The notes: generated by a model from the letters alone, not told the origin. A stretch of 64,000 bases of DNA from Mucilaginibacter_A sp041088075 (GCF_041088075.1 NZ_JBGCVY010000020.1:58084-122083); one strand, 5' to 3'; shown: positions 1 through 8,716, counted from the stretch's first letter. Translations and numbers: made by a program.

Positions 1-415
1 TACGAAGATCAGAAGCAGCTTCAACCAATTGTTTTGATGATTTATTTTGACTACTGGTTATAAGATTAGATTGATTTATTGAATTTTTATCTATTGTATT
101 TATTAAAGCGACATTCTCTTTGCTGATTTTAACAAATTGTTCTCTTATTACGCTATTATCAATTCTAGTCAAACTATCGTCATGTCTGATACTTGCAACG
201 TTCCTATTTAGAATTCTTTTATCAATGTTTGATTCCAAATAAGACCAAACACTAATAGCCGAAGATATTACTGATATTATAATTATTGCCAGCCTATTGT
301 TTTTTGCTTCTAATTTTGTTTTTTCAGTTCTGGATCTTAAATCTTTTTTTAAAGAATTTATTGATACGTAAGCTGTAATTCCTATAACTAATATTTGTAG
401 TATTAATAAACCCAT
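1..415 (-). CDS. Hypothetical two-helix membrane protein, C-terminus cut by window edge
   Basis: An open frame runs on the minus strand from an ATG at 415 to the window edge without a stop, giving 138 visible residues. The first 18 residues form a hydrophobic helix (GLLILQILVIGI). A basic linker (KKDLRSRTEKTKLEAK) follows, then a second hydrophobic helix (LAIIIISVISSAISVW) and a polar, Asn/Ser/Lys-rich region that continues beyond the window. Two membrane helices with a short cytoplasmic loop and a soluble C-terminal domain are inferred. The stretch is very AT-rich compared with the regulator gene next to it. I do not recognise a family and assign no function. Confidence 0.6.
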   Translation of the reverse strand, partial: MGLLILQILVIGITAYVSINSLKKDLRSRTEKTKLEAKNNRLAIIIISVISSAISVWSYLESNIDKRILNRNVASIRHDDSLTRIDNSVIREQFVKISKENVALINTIDKNSINQSNLITSSQNKSSKQLVEAASDLR

Positions 416-484
416 AAGTGAATATAAGAATAATCAAACTATATTATTAGCAAAAGACTTTAAATTGCAATAATTTATAAACTT

Positions 485-600
485 CCTACTGGTCGGGGGG
501 GTGCGACTGCGATCTTCAAGCTGCGGATTTTCAATTCTGCTGGTTGGGGCTTGCAACCCCCGATCTTTAAGCTTCAAATTTCCGATTCGCCTACACCACA
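485..600. repeat. Intergenic repeat with GGGG-TTGCAA-CCCC hairpin
   Basis: The 416-648 gap holds no credible gene. It contains two related sub-units starting GATCTTCAAGCT and GATCTTTAAGCT, and a small hairpin with arms GGGG and CCCC around TTGCAA. The opening CTACTGGTCGGG is echoed, inverted, near 30720-30745, where a GGGATT-GCA-AATCCC hairpin sits beside CGACCAGTAG. This suggests a dispersed repeat distinct from the TAAAAGAAGCAT family. No coding or regulatory role is visible. Confidence 0.4.
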
Positions 601-607
601 ATTAACC

Positions 608-631
608 ATACTTCTTTTACCTACATAAAAT
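608..631 (-). repeat. TAAAAGAAGTAT motif copy
   Basis: Minus-strand copy of the dispersed motif (variant ending GTAT), with its AT-rich half TTTTA on the expected side. It lies just downstream of the sigma-54 regulator gene, which ends at 649. Confidence 0.75.
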
Positions 632-648
632 CAGTAAGCACAAACCCT

Positions 649-1998
649 CTAATCCAATCCATATTCCTTTAACTTCCGATATAAAGTAGCAATCCCAATA
701 TTTAACAAACGCGCAGTTTCCGTTCGGTTGCCTTTGGTATGATTGAGGACGCGCTGGATGTGCAGTTTTTCAATTGAATCTAAGTTAAAAGATTGCGGCT
801 GATTGGGCAAGTTGGAAAGCGCGTGTTCCTGCAAATTAACGGGCAGCAAAGATTCATTCAAACCGTTTTCATCCGTCAAGATAATGGCGCGTTCAATAAT
901 GTTTTTTAACTCGCGGATGTTGCCCGGCCAGTTGTAGGCTTCCAGCTTTTCGATAAACGCAGGGCTTAACGGCGGAACTTGCTTTTTTACTTTGGCCGCA
1001 AAATATTGTACAAAATACGCGGCTATTAATTTAATGTCCTTTTTGCGTTCACGCAGCGGCGGCAGCGTAATTTGGAAAACCGACAAACGGTAATAAATAT
1101 CCAAACGGAAAGTCCCTTTGACAGTTTCGGCCAATAAATCGCGGTTAGTTGCCGCAATGATGCGTACGTTTACCTGCGTTGGCCGCGTATCTCCAATTTT
1201 GATAAACTGCTGCGATTCTAAAACGCGCAACAATTTTGCCTGCAAATCCAAGTCCAGCTCTCCTATTTCATCCAAAAAAATTGTGCCGCCGCTGGCTTCT
1301 TCAAACAACCCTTTTTTATCTTTCACGGCGTTGGTAAAAGCGCCGGCCTTGTAACCAAACAGCTCGCTCTCCAATAATTCCTTGGTAAAAGCACTGCAGT
1401 TTACGGCCACAAACGCTTTCGCTTTGCGGCTGCTGGCCTGGTGGATGGCTTCTGCAAAAACCTCTTTTCCGGTCCCGGTTTCGCCCAATAATAAAACGGT
1501 GGTATCAGTTACGGCAACTTTTTGCGCCAAACCCACCGCTTCGGTTATGGCTGCGGATGTGCCGATGATCCGCTCAAAACCAAATCGGCTGCTCAGCTTG
1601 TTTTCCAGTTCGTGTACGCGATGTTGCAAATGTGCTTTGTCCATTGCTTTGCTTACCAGCGGTATAATCTTCTCATTATCATCGCCTTTGGTGATATAAT
1701 CGAAAGCGCCGTGTTTAATGGCCGTAACGCCGTCGGTAATGGTTCCGTAAGCCGTTAAAACAATGATTTCAGTTGCCGGCCAGTTTTCCTTAATCTTTTT
1801 GGTGAGTTCGATACCGTTGATATCCGGCAGTTTTACATCGCTCAAAATAACATCAAACGTATCGTGTTCCAGTTTTTTTAAGCCTTCTTTGGCGGTTGCC
1901 GCTTCGGCCACTTCGTAACCTTCCAATTGCATAATGCGTGAAAGCAACTGGCGCAAACGGTCTTCGTCATCAATAATCAGCAGTTTACCTTTTTGCAT
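649..1998 (-). CDS. Sigma-54 dependent response regulator, NtrC family
   Basis: A 449-residue three-domain activator. Residues about 5-120 form a receiver domain with the acidic pocket D10/D11, phosphoacceptor D54 (LSDVKLPD), a conserved Thr at 82 and Lys at 104. Residues about 140-380 form the AAA+ domain, with Walker A GETGTGKE near 172-179, the sigma-54 contact loop GAFTNA at 219-224 and Walker B TIFLDEIGE near 239. The last 45 residues are a Fis-type helix-turn-helix (TETARLLNIGIATLYRKL). The loop is GAFTNA rather than the textbook GAFTGA, a substitution I believe also occurs in other active members. In this family phosphorylation lets the hexamer remodel sigma-54 RNA polymerase. No sensor kinase gene adjoins it, so its partner and targets are unknown. 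Confidence 0.93.
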   Translation of the reverse strand: MQKGKLLIIDDEDRLRQLLSRIMQLEGYEVAEAATAKEGLKKLEHDTFDVILSDVKLPDINGIELTKKIKENWPATEIIVLTAYGTITDGVTAIKHGAFDYITKGDDNEKIIPLVSKAMDKAHLQHRVHELENKLSSRFGFERIIGTSAAITEAVGLAQKVAVTDTTVLLLGETGTGKEVFAEAIHQASSRKAKAFVAVNCSAFTKELLESELFGYKAGAFTNAVKDKKGLFEEASGGTIFLDEIGELDLDLQAKLLRVLESQQFIKIGDTRPTQVNVRIIAATNRDLLAETVKGTFRLDIYYRLSVFQITLPPLRERKKDIKLIAAYFVQYFAAKVKKQVPPLSPAFIEKLEAYNWPGNIRELKNIIERAIILTDENGLNESLLPVNLQEHALSNLPNQPQSFNLDSIEKLHIQRVLNHTKGNRTETARLLNIGIATLYRKLKEYGLD

Positions 1999-2322
1999 AT
2001 AACCCTTTTGTTTTAAACCGAAGTTGCGCGTATCAAATTTATCATTGTAAAAGAAGCATTTAATCCCATTTGTAACAAAAATATTAAATGCAAAAATGGC
2101 TTGGCTGCCAAATAAAATTGAATTATCCTTAATAATAACTACTTTTGCCGCATCTTTTAGCGATGTTCAAACTCTATGCAAATCCCTTTGCTTATCTGCC
2201 CGGAAGCTACTTCTTTATGATTGCAACAACCCCAAAAATATGCCTGTAAAAGAAGCATCGTTCTTTTTTCTGATTTCCCGGGTTTTATTTTTTCCATTTT
2301 ATCTTCTTCATTTTTTTTCACT
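1999..2322. other. Divergent intergenic region with two motif copies
   Basis: This 324-base gap separates the divergently transcribed regulator and potassium transporter genes. It carries plus-strand copies of the dispersed TAAAAGAAGCAT motif at 2048-2059 and 2247-2258. An open frame runs from 2221 into the transporter, but its predicted N-terminus does not resemble the family, so I treat 2221-2322 as leader. No confident promoter pair was found. Confidence 0.6.
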
Positions 2323-4302
2323 ATGAATTCACATTTAAAAAAGTTGTCTGCCGCTGGTATGCTCATTACCCTGGGCATTATTTTCGGCGATATTGGCACT
2401 TCCCCACTCTATGTTTTTCAAACTTTGCTTACGGAAGGCGGAAAAGTGAACCAGGAACTGGTACTCGGTTCTATCTCCTGCGTTTTTTGGACGCTTACGC
2501 TGCAAACTACTTTTAAATACATTTTAATTACTTTGCAGGCAGACAACAAAGGCGAAGGCGGCATATTTTCGCTGTATGCCCTGGTTCGGCGTTATGGCAA
2601 ATGGCTGGCCATTCCGGCTATTATTGGCGCCGGCACGCTGCTGGCCGATGGCATTATCACGCCGCCCATTTCGGTTACTTCCGCTATCGAAGGCCTGCAT
2701 TTGGTACCGGCTTTAGCCAAATACATTGTTCCGGGAAACGAGTTGATCCTTACTATCGTGATCGGTATTATTTTACTGCTTTTCTTTTTTCAACAGTTTG
2801 GCACCAAAGTTATCGGTTCTGCTTTCGGTCCGGTCATGCTGCTTTGGTTTTTGATGCTGGGCGTTTTAGGAACGATCCAAATTGCACAATACCCGCAAAT
2901 ATTTAAGGCATTAAGCCCGCATTACGGATTTGAACTATTGACCAACCACCCGCGCGGTTTCTGGCTTTTGGGTGCCGTTTTCCTATGTACCACCGGTGCC
3001 GAAGCTTTGTATTCCGACTTGGGCCACTGCGGCAGAAAAAACATCCAGGTAAGCTGGATTTTTGTGAAAACCACCTTGATGCTGAACTATTTGGGGCAAG
3101 GCGCCTGGGTGCTTTTGCAACCGGCCAATACTTCTTTTACCAACCTAAACCCGTTCTTCCAAATTGTGCCGCACGCGTTTTTGATACCAAGTATTATCCT
3201 GGCCACATTTGCCACCATTATTGCCAGCCAGGCTTTGATCAGCGGTTCTTTTACCTTGATCAGCGAAGCCGTAAGCATGAACTTCTGGCCGCGCGTTACC
3301 ATCAAATTCCCCAGTGATATTCGCGGGCAAATTTATATCCCCAGCATCAACTGGCTGCTTTGCTTTGGCTGTATTGCGGTTTCGCTGTATTTCCGCACGT
3401 CGGAAGCCATGACTGCCGCTTACGGTTTTTCCATCACCGTTGCCATGCTGATGACAACAATCCTGGTTTATTATTTTATGCGTTACGTAAAGCATTGGCC
3501 GCTCTGGCTGGTGGTCATCATCCTTTGTGTTTTCCTGACGGTAGAAGGCTCGTTCTTTGTGGCCAACGCCGTTAAACTGCTCAAACGTTTGTTCTTTTTA
3601 GTGTTCGAAATCGGGTTGATCTTTACCATGTACATTTGGTACCGGGCGAGAAAAATCAACAACCGTTTGCTCACGTTTATTGACCTGAAAGATAAAATCC
3701 CGATGTTTAATGCCTTGAGTGCAGAAACTTCGGTGCCTAAGTTTGCCACCCATTTAATTTATCTCACCAAAGCCAACAACAGCAGCCAGATCGAGCAGAA
3801 GATTTTGTATTCGATCTTCAGCCGGATGCCAAAACGCGCTGATATTTACTGGTTTATCCACATTGAAAGGGCCGACGACCCATACACAATGGAATACAGC
3901 ATCGAAGAACTGGCGAACGACAAGATCATCCGGGTCGAGTTCAGGCTTGGTTTCCGCATCCAGCCGCGTATCAATGTATTGTTTAGAAAAGTGGTGGAAG
4001 ATATGGTTGCCCGCAAAGAACTGGACATTACCAGCCCGTACGAAGCCTTGAGCCAATACAAACTGGCGGCCGATTTCCGCTTTGTGTTGTTAGAAAAATT
4101 CTTGTCCTACGAAAACGAGTTTAGTTTAAAAGAAGGTTTTATTTTGAGAAGCTATTTCGCGATCAAAAAATACGCTTTGAGCGATGCCCAGGCTTATGGT
4201 TTGGATACCAGCGAAACGCGTGTTGAAAAAATACCTTTGGTGGTAACGCCGTTCTCCAACTTTGCTTTAAAAAGGATCGAACCGAAAGTACAAGTACAAT
4301 AG
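2323..4302 (+). CDS. kup: Kup-family potassium uptake transporter
   Basis: The protein has 659 residues when started at ATG 2323 (MNSHLKKLSAAGMLITLG), which places the hallmark GDIGTSPLYV near residue 20 as in the Kup/HAK/KT family. The frame is open further upstream, but that extension is not family-like. The N-terminal two thirds are strongly hydrophobic with about twelve predicted membrane helices. The last ~200 residues are soluble and polar, the usual Kup cytoplasmic tail. These proteins import K+ as proton symporters and, unlike Trk or Kdp, need no partner subunits. The gene stands alone, and a clear hairpin at 4323-4359 follows its stop codon. The length is normal for the family. Confidence 0.95.
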   Translation: MNSHLKKLSAAGMLITLGIIFGDIGTSPLYVFQTLLTEGGKVNQELVLGSISCVFWTLTLQTTFKYILITLQADNKGEGGIFSLYALVRRYGKWLAIPAIIGAGTLLADGIITPPISVTSAIEGLHLVPALAKYIVPGNELILTIVIGIILLLFFFQQFGTKVIGSAFGPVMLLWFLMLGVLGTIQIAQYPQIFKALSPHYGFELLTNHPRGFWLLGAVFLCTTGAEALYSDLGHCGRKNIQVSWIFVKTTLMLNYLGQGAWVLLQPANTSFTNLNPFFQIVPHAFLIPSIILATFATIIASQALISGSFTLISEAVSMNFWPRVTIKFPSDIRGQIYIPSINWLLCFGCIAVSLYFRTSEAMTAAYGFSITVAMLMTTILVYYFMRYVKHWPLWLVVIILCVFLTVEGSFFVANAVKLLKRLFFLVFEIGLIFTMYIWYRARKINNRLLTFIDLKDKIPMFNALSAETSVPKFATHLIYLTKANNSSQIEQKILYSIFSRMPKRADIYWFIHIERADDPYTMEYSIEELANDKIIRVEFRLGFRIQPRINVLFRKVVEDMVARKELDITSPYEALSQYKLAADFRFVLLEKFLSYENEFSLKEGFILRSYFAIKKYALSDAQAYGLDTSETRVEKIPLVVTPFSNFALKRIEPKVQVQ

Positions 4303-4322
4303 TTCAAACTTGTTCCCATTAA

Positions 4323-4359
4323 AAAATCCTGAGGCTTTTAACCGGCTTCAGGATTTTCT
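4323..4359 (+). terminator. Rho-independent-like terminator of kup
   Basis: Inverted arms AAAATCCTGA (4323-4332) and TCAGGATTTT (4348-4357) enclose a loop and run into a T-rich stretch, 20 bases after the kup stop codon. Confidence 0.8.
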
Positions 4360-4403
4360 TTGAACATTAAGCGCCTGATTAAAATTTTCTTGGTAAAAAC
4401 CAG

Positions 4404-4489
4404 ATGCTTCTTTTACCACCTAAAAATTGGTAACCATTGGTTTTATTGAGATTGATGCAATACTGAAAAAAGGGTGGTAAAAACAGTAT
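4404..4489. repeat. Inverted pair of the dispersed motif
   Basis: Minus-strand copy ATGCTTCTTTTA at 4404-4415 followed by TAAAAATTGG, facing a plus-strand variant TAAAAACAGTAT at 4478-4489. The pair lies between the convergent kup and HAD phosphatase genes. Confidence 0.85.
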
Positions 4490-4507
4490 CAGCAAAAAAC
4501 ACCACGC

Positions 4508-5338
4508 TTATTTTAGGCCGAAAAATCCTGCTACATATTCTGCCACGCCATGTTCGATATTGGTTTTGGAAATGGCATAGGCAACGTCTTTAATTTGTTG
4601 CACACCATTGCCAACTGCAACGCCAAACTTTGCTTCTTTTAGCAGTTCAAAATCATTGTGGCCATCACCAAAAGCCATTACATTTTCCCATTTAATGCCA
4701 GCAAATTGTGGCAATTGGTTTAAAATTATGGTTAAACCCTGGCTTTTATTGGTATGCGGTGTTATCTCCAAGTAAATATCTTTTGATCGCCAAATTGCTA
4801 ATTCAGTTTCTGTGCGCAAGGTTTCTTCGATCAAATTTATCAGTTCCGGTTTTCCCATAACCATTACTTTATGGGCACCATTTGCGATAAAAGCAGCCAA
4901 GGCTTCCGCAGAAAAATCGGTCAGCAAACCATCCGGACGAACGCGCGTGTTATTGATTTCCCGTTCAGCATAAAAATCTATGGCAGAAGCTAGCCAGGTA
5001 TTATTTTGAAAAATGCTGATGTGTAGGTTGTGAAATTGCGCCGTTTTTAGCATTTCCTGTACATTTTCCCCGGAAATGGTAACGGAGGAAATTACTTTTT
5101 CAGGATCAAAAGCTGCACCCGAAGACAGCGTTAAAGCACCGTTATAGCAAATCAAAGGCTGGTTTTCGATGTTCAAACTTTGCTGGATGTGCCACAACGC
5201 TTTCGGCATCCGGGAAGAAGCCAGTACAATCGGGATATTTTCGTCCAACTGTTTGAATACTTGGATGGTCCGTTCGTCCACCGTCCGCTCCTTGTTCAAA
5301 AGCGTGCCGTCTATATCGGTACAAATCAATTTTACCAT
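4508..5338 (-). CDS. Cof-type HAD superfamily hydrolase
   Basis: A 276-residue protein of the HAD phosphatase superfamily, Cof/YidA-like group. Motif I is DIDGTLL at residues 8-14, whose first Asp is the nucleophile. Motif IV lies near the C-terminus (AFGDGHNDFELL) and holds the Mg2+-binding aspartates. A capping domain of the type IIB kind fits the ~100 residues between about 85 and 190. Family members dephosphorylate small sugar or nucleotide phosphates; the substrate cannot be read from sequence. The gene is single, convergent with kup and divergent from the flavin-binding gene at 5543. Confidence 0.9.
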   Translation of the reverse strand: MVKLICTDIDGTLLNKERTVDERTIQVFKQLDENIPIVLASSRMPKALWHIQQSLNIENQPLICYNGALTLSSGAAFDPEKVISSVTISGENVQEMLKTAQFHNLHISIFQNNTWLASAIDFYAEREINNTRVRPDGLLTDFSAEALAAFIANGAHKVMVMGKPELINLIEETLRTETELAIWRSKDIYLEITPHTNKSQGLTIILNQLPQFAGIKWENVMAFGDGHNDFELLKEAKFGVAVGNGVQQIKDVAYAISKTNIEHGVAEYVAGFFGLK

Positions 5339-5478
5339 TATTTTATTTTTGAAAGATGGGCAATCACGCTAAAACTATAAACTATTTTGAGAAAAACAGA
5401 GGTGCAAATGCTGCATTGGGGTTTTAGGCTGATTTTGTTATCGCGCTTTTCGGTCTTTTTACCAAATAATAATGTGTA

Positions 5479-5504
5479 ATGCTTTTTTTACCACACAAAA
5501 ATCA
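5479..5504 (-). repeat. Degenerate motif copy
   Basis: ATGCTTTTTTTACC followed by ACAAAAATC keeps the layout of the dispersed motif but with C to T changes in the core. It lies in the divergent gap between 5338 and 5543. Confidence 0.45.
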
Positions 5505-5542
5505 ACCCTTTAAGTTATTGTTCAAAATCAAGAAACTTAATT

Positions 5543-6082
5543 ATGGATAGTATTAATCAACAGCAGCCGGAAGACAATTTGAAGGATTTGCAAGGCAGCG
5601 ACGCCGCACAAAAAATGAAAGAACTGGCCGAACGTGCCGACTCTTGCTTTTTTTGCTCGAACATTAAAACAGGGCTTCCGTTTTCAACCCGGCCAATGTC
5701 GGTTTTAAAAGTAGATGATGCCGGGACCTTTTGGTTTTTAAGTTCAAACGACAGTACAAAAAATGCAGAATTGAGCCACGACCCTTTTGTACAACTTTTG
5801 TTTCAAGGTTCTTCCTTTTCCGGTTTTTTAAATGTTTATGGCATTGCCGAAGTAAGCACCGACAAAGCAAAAATCAAAGAATTGTGGAAGCCAATTTTGA
5901 AAACCTGGTTTACCGAAGGCGAAGACGATCACCGCATTACGGTTATTAAAGTTGACCCGACTGACGGTTATTATTGGGACAACAAACATGGCAATGCCAT
6001 TGCTTTTATCAAACAAGCTGCCGGTGCCGTAATTGGTAAAACCATTGATGATTCTATCGAAGGCAAACTGGAAGTAGAATAA
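5543..6082 (+). CDS. Pyridoxamine 5'-phosphate oxidase-like general stress protein
   Basis: A 179-residue protein of the FMN-binding split-barrel fold, general-stress-protein-26 type (COG3871). Supporting features are the N-terminal helix (KMKELAERADSCFF), the barrel strand with RPMSVL near residue 51, the FWFLSSNDSTKNAEL segment that contacts the flavin phosphate in relatives, and the acidic GYYWDNKHGNA region near 140-150. Family members bind FMN or F420 and act in redox or stress responses; true PNP oxidase activity is unlikely because the PLP-binding residues are not evident. The ATG at 5543 is the first in frame. A terminator hairpin follows at 6152-6187. Confidence 0.85.
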   Translation: MDSINQQQPEDNLKDLQGSDAAQKMKELAERADSCFFCSNIKTGLPFSTRPMSVLKVDDAGTFWFLSSNDSTKNAELSHDPFVQLLFQGSSFSGFLNVYGIAEVSTDKAKIKELWKPILKTWFTEGEDDHRITVIKVDPTDGYYWDNKHGNAIAFIKQAAGAVIGKTIDDSIEGKLEVE

Positions 6083-6093
6083 AAAAATAGTGG

Positions 6094-6105
6094 TAAAAGA
6101 AGCAT
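6094..6105 (+). repeat. TAAAAGAAGCAT motif copy
   Basis: Exact plus-strand copy 12 bases after the stop codon of the flavin-binding protein gene. Confidence 0.85.
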
Positions 6106-6151
6106 CAACCTAATTGTTAAGCTTTTGGTTTGATCGCTTGTTTCATAATGC

Positions 6152-6187
6152 AAAAAGCCTGTTTTCTTTACGGAAACAGGCTTTTTA
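6152..6187. terminator. Terminator hairpin after 5543-6082 gene
   Basis: Nearly perfect arms AAAAAGCCTGTTTTC and GGAAACAGGCTTTTT around a short loop, followed by T-rich sequence. The A/T flanks on both sides would allow termination in either direction. Confidence 0.85.
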
Positions 6188-6248
6188 TTTGTGATATAAA
6201 CCGACTAAATTTGATTTCTTTATCGAAGTTGTTTAGACTTATTCCGGG

Positions 6249-6272
6249 ATGCTTCTTTTACCGGGTAAAAAT
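6249..6272 (-). repeat. TAAAAGAAGCAT motif copy
   Basis: Exact minus-strand copy with the AT-rich half TAAAAATC in place, directly beside the CCCTTTGAAGGGG repeat. Confidence 0.85.
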
Positions 6273-6277
6273 CAAGG

Positions 6278-6397
6278 TCATCCCCCTTGCCCCCTTCAAA
6301 GGGGGAAAAGGGCCAGGGCGCAGACCTTTCTCCAAATTTCTAAGCTTTAGAAAGGTAGGCGACAGGCTTTCCCCTTTGAAGGGGGTTAGGGGGATAA
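6278..6397. repeat. Long inverted repeat with CCCCCTTCAAAGGGGG arms
   Basis: Left arm CCCCCTTCAAAGGGGG and right arm CCCCTTTGAAGGGGG, each itself palindromic, bracket about 60 bases that contain a second inverted pair (ACCTTTCT and AGAAAGGT). A fold-back of roughly 120 bases results. This resembles GC-rich palindromic repeats seen between genes in other Bacteroidota. It lies at the 3' side of the minus-strand glycosidase gene. Confidence 0.75.
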
Positions 6398-6476
6398 ATT
6401 GATGGTCATTGTAAATAGTATCATTTTGACAAAAAATAAGTTTAAACAACTTCATCGTTTTAAAAATTTAAAACTG

Positions 6477-7484
6477 CTACTGTTTGTTTAAAACATACGG
6501 CCCGGATTTATCCCAGCCGACTTTTAAATTGGATAAAAAATAGGTTTTTCCCTGGTTATTGTTTCCCTGATAAAACAAGTAAGTATCGCCGTTGTCGTTT
6601 TCAAAAATACAAGGATGGCCAGATTCGCTACTGTTCCAAGTGCCCGGTTTTCCGTTTTCAAGAAAAGGTTTGTTTGATAACCTTCTCCAGGTAATGCCAT
6701 CTGTACTTTCGGCCACGCCAATTTGTTGCGGCGCGTTGTTGTAATTTCCTGCATAAAACAGGTACAGTTTATTGTTGCGTTTGATGACTGTTGCGCCTTC
6801 GATACATTTGCCTTCCCAAGTCAAAGTTGGTTTTAAAATGGATGAATCAGTTGCTTGTTTCCAGGTATCACGGCTAAAATCTGTATTGGCAGGCGCAGTG
6901 GCCACGCCTTGCTGCTGGATAACGCCGCTGCTGTCGCGCGTGGCATAGTAAAGAAAGTATTGGTTTTTAAAGAAGTAAACTTCCGCATCAATTGCCCTGC
7001 CGTTGGTCCAGTTGCCCGCCGCGGGATGAAAAATCGGGTTACTGTTGTCGCGGATAAAATGGATGCCATCAGCAGAAACAGCATGGCAAATGGCATCTTT
7101 CGGCCCGTTGCCATACGTTTGATAAAACAAATGCACTTTGCCGTTTTTCACCAATGCGCCCGGTGCACAAAGCCCTTTTTTTTCATACGCGGCTTCCGGT
7201 TTCAGCTCTCCTATTTTAACCCAATTGTACAAATCTTTGCTTTCGGCAATGCCAATGTCCCAGCCCAGCATCCCGTTGCTGCTATCGTTGCTCACCTTGC
7301 GCGAATAATACATCAGGTACCGCCCCTGAAATTTAACCACAATAGGATCTTTGGCCAGCGAAGTGCCGGTTGCGGTACTATCACTAAAATACATCTGCGG
7401 TTTGTTTTGTGCGGATGCCGTGCTGATCAGCAGCAGCAGCAATAAGGCAAACAACCCAAATAGTTTTGCAAAAAAGGCTTTCAT
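6477..7484 (-). CDS. Secreted GH43/GH32-superfamily beta-propeller glycosidase
   Basis: A 335-residue protein with a clear signal peptide (FGLFALLLLLLISTASAQ), so exported. The mature part has repeated blades of the five-bladed furanosidase propeller: PIVVKFQGRYLMYYS, DIGIAESKDLYNW, GKVHLFYQTYG, NKLYLFYAGNY and a final DTYLFYQGN. Such enzymes (families 43, 32, 62, 68, 117) act on arabino-, xylo- or fructo-saccharides; the exact family and substrate are not settled from sequence. It stands just before a run of plant-cell-wall-type enzymes at 8.8-11.7 kb, which favours a hemicellulose or pectin side-chain role. The next gene upstream (7799) is divergent. Confidence 0.8.
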   Translation of the reverse strand: MKAFFAKLFGLFALLLLLLISTASAQNKPQMYFSDSTATGTSLAKDPIVVKFQGRYLMYYSRKVSNDSSNGMLGWDIGIAESKDLYNWVKIGELKPEAAYEKKGLCAPGALVKNGKVHLFYQTYGNGPKDAICHAVSADGIHFIRDNSNPIFHPAAGNWTNGRAIDAEVYFFKNQYFLYYATRDSSGVIQQQGVATAPANTDFSRDTWKQATDSSILKPTLTWEGKCIEGATVIKRNNKLYLFYAGNYNNAPQQIGVAESTDGITWRRLSNKPFLENGKPGTWNSSESGHPCIFENDNGDTYLFYQGNNNQGKTYFLSNLKVGWDKSGPYVLNKQ

Positions 7485-7798
7485 CTTTGATTTATATTGA
7501 AGTTGTTTAAACTTTTTCTGGCCCTCCTTTTTTGGCCGATGCTTCTTTTACCCTATAAAAATTGGTGCCTTTACAGGATCGAACAAACTAAAAAACCAGG
7601 CCATACCAATTTTTATAAGGTAAAAGAAGCATGTGTAAAGCACAAAAGAACAAGTTTAAACAACTACATTTTCTAAAATTAAAACTTCAAAAATTATAAA
7701 TGAAGATAAAGCACAGATAAATTAATTTATACCTTTAAGGCAGCCAAAATAAATGTTGAATTAACACTTAAAAAAGGATACCACTAAAAACCAAGCTT
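7485..7798. other. Divergent intergenic region, 314 bases
   Basis: Between the divergent glycosidase and dioxygenase-like genes. It contains the 94-base paired-motif element at 7539-7632 and otherwise AT-rich sequence. No TAnnTTTG box stands out. Confidence 0.6.
7539..7632. repeat. Long paired-motif element (about 94 bases)
   Basis: Minus-strand ATGCTTCTTTTACC, then TAAAAATTGGTG, a central stretch, then the mirrored CCAATTTTTA and plus-strand TAAAAGAAGCAT. The central stretch (CAGG, GAACAAAC, CCAGGC) is also shared with the element at 22042-22133, so the whole unit is a repeat and not only its arms. Confidence 0.85.
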
Positions 7799-8617
7799 AT
7801 GTTAGACCTCAAACTCCCGGAATTGACGGATTATAAACCGTTAACAGATGCACAAATTAAAGGATTTCGCAAAAACGGGCACGTTTTAATTCCAAATATT
7901 CTTGATAAAGACGAAGTAGCCGCCTACCGCGATGTCATCAACGAAGCAGCCAACAAACACAACACCGAAAAGCGAAAGCTGGAAGAGCGCGACACTTACG
8001 GCAAAGCATTTTTGCAGATCATGAATTTATGGGAAGTTGACCAGCAGGTTAAAAAATTCACATTGGCCAAACGCATGGGCAAAATTGCTGCTGATTTGCT
8101 TGGGGTAGAAAATGTACGCATTTACCACGACCAGGCTTTGTACAAAGAACCGGGCGGCGGGTTTACGCCCTGGCACCAAGACCAATATTACTGGCCGGTA
8201 AATACCAACAACACGGTAACGATGTGGATGCCTTTGATTGATATCACCAATGAAATGGGCATGCTCACCTTTGCTTCCGGCTCGCATCAGGCTGGTTTTG
8301 TGGAGAATGTTGCCATTTCTGATGAATCGGAAACGATGCTGGAACACTACATCAAAAATCAAGGTTTTGCGCTTGAACAACCTGCCGCCATGCAGGCCGG
8401 AGACGCTTCCTGGCACTACGGCTGGACGCTGCACTCGGCTCCGGGAAACCAGTCGAAAGATACCGTACGGGAAGTAATGACGGTTATTTATATTGCCGAT
8501 GGCGCACACGTAACTCCGCCTCAAAACAAACATCAGGAAAATGACCGCCAGCGCTGGCTGTGTGGCTTGGAACCGGGCGAATTGGTTGCCTCCAAATTAA
8601 ACCCTTTGGTTTTATAA
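7799..8617 (+). CDS. Phytanoyl-CoA dioxygenase (PhyH) family protein
   Basis: A 272-residue member of the Fe(II)/2-oxoglutarate dioxygenase superfamily. The iron-binding HxD is at H126/D128 (TPWHQDQYYW) and the distal His at about 212 (GWTLHSAPGN). The 2-oxoglutarate-binding Arg likely lies in the following TVREVMTV segment. No signal peptide is present, so it is cytoplasmic. Family members hydroxylate very diverse small molecules, and the substrate is unknown. It sits between secreted glycosidase genes, which might mean a sugar- or plant-derived substrate, but the spacing (184 bases to the next gene, with motif pairs) does not make an operon certain. Confidence 0.88.
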   Translation: MLDLKLPELTDYKPLTDAQIKGFRKNGHVLIPNILDKDEVAAYRDVINEAANKHNTEKRKLEERDTYGKAFLQIMNLWEVDQQVKKFTLAKRMGKIAADLLGVENVRIYHDQALYKEPGGGFTPWHQDQYYWPVNTNNTVTMWMPLIDITNEMGMLTFASGSHQAGFVENVAISDESETMLEHYIKNQGFALEQPAAMQAGDASWHYGWTLHSAPGNQSKDTVREVMTVIYIADGAHVTPPQNKHQENDRQRWLCGLEPGELVASKLNPLVL

Positions 8618-8672
8618 ATACTGTTAATCTTGTAGTTATAATTTGATGCAAGTGTTTATAATAGTTAGTTGC

Positions 8673-8716
8673 ATGCTTCTTTTATCACTATAAAATTATA
8701 GACATAAAAGAAGCAT
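8673..8716. repeat. Compact inverted motif pair
   Basis: ATGCTTCTTTTA at 8673-8684 faces TAAAAGAAGCAT at 8705-8716, and the intervening TAAAATTATA is itself nearly palindromic, so the whole unit can fold into one hairpin between 8617 and the next gene. Confidence 0.88.

Noticed and set aside
6855..7445. 196-codon open frame on the plus strand within the glycosidase gene
   Set aside because: Antisense shadow; the minus-strand frame has a signal peptide and propeller blades.
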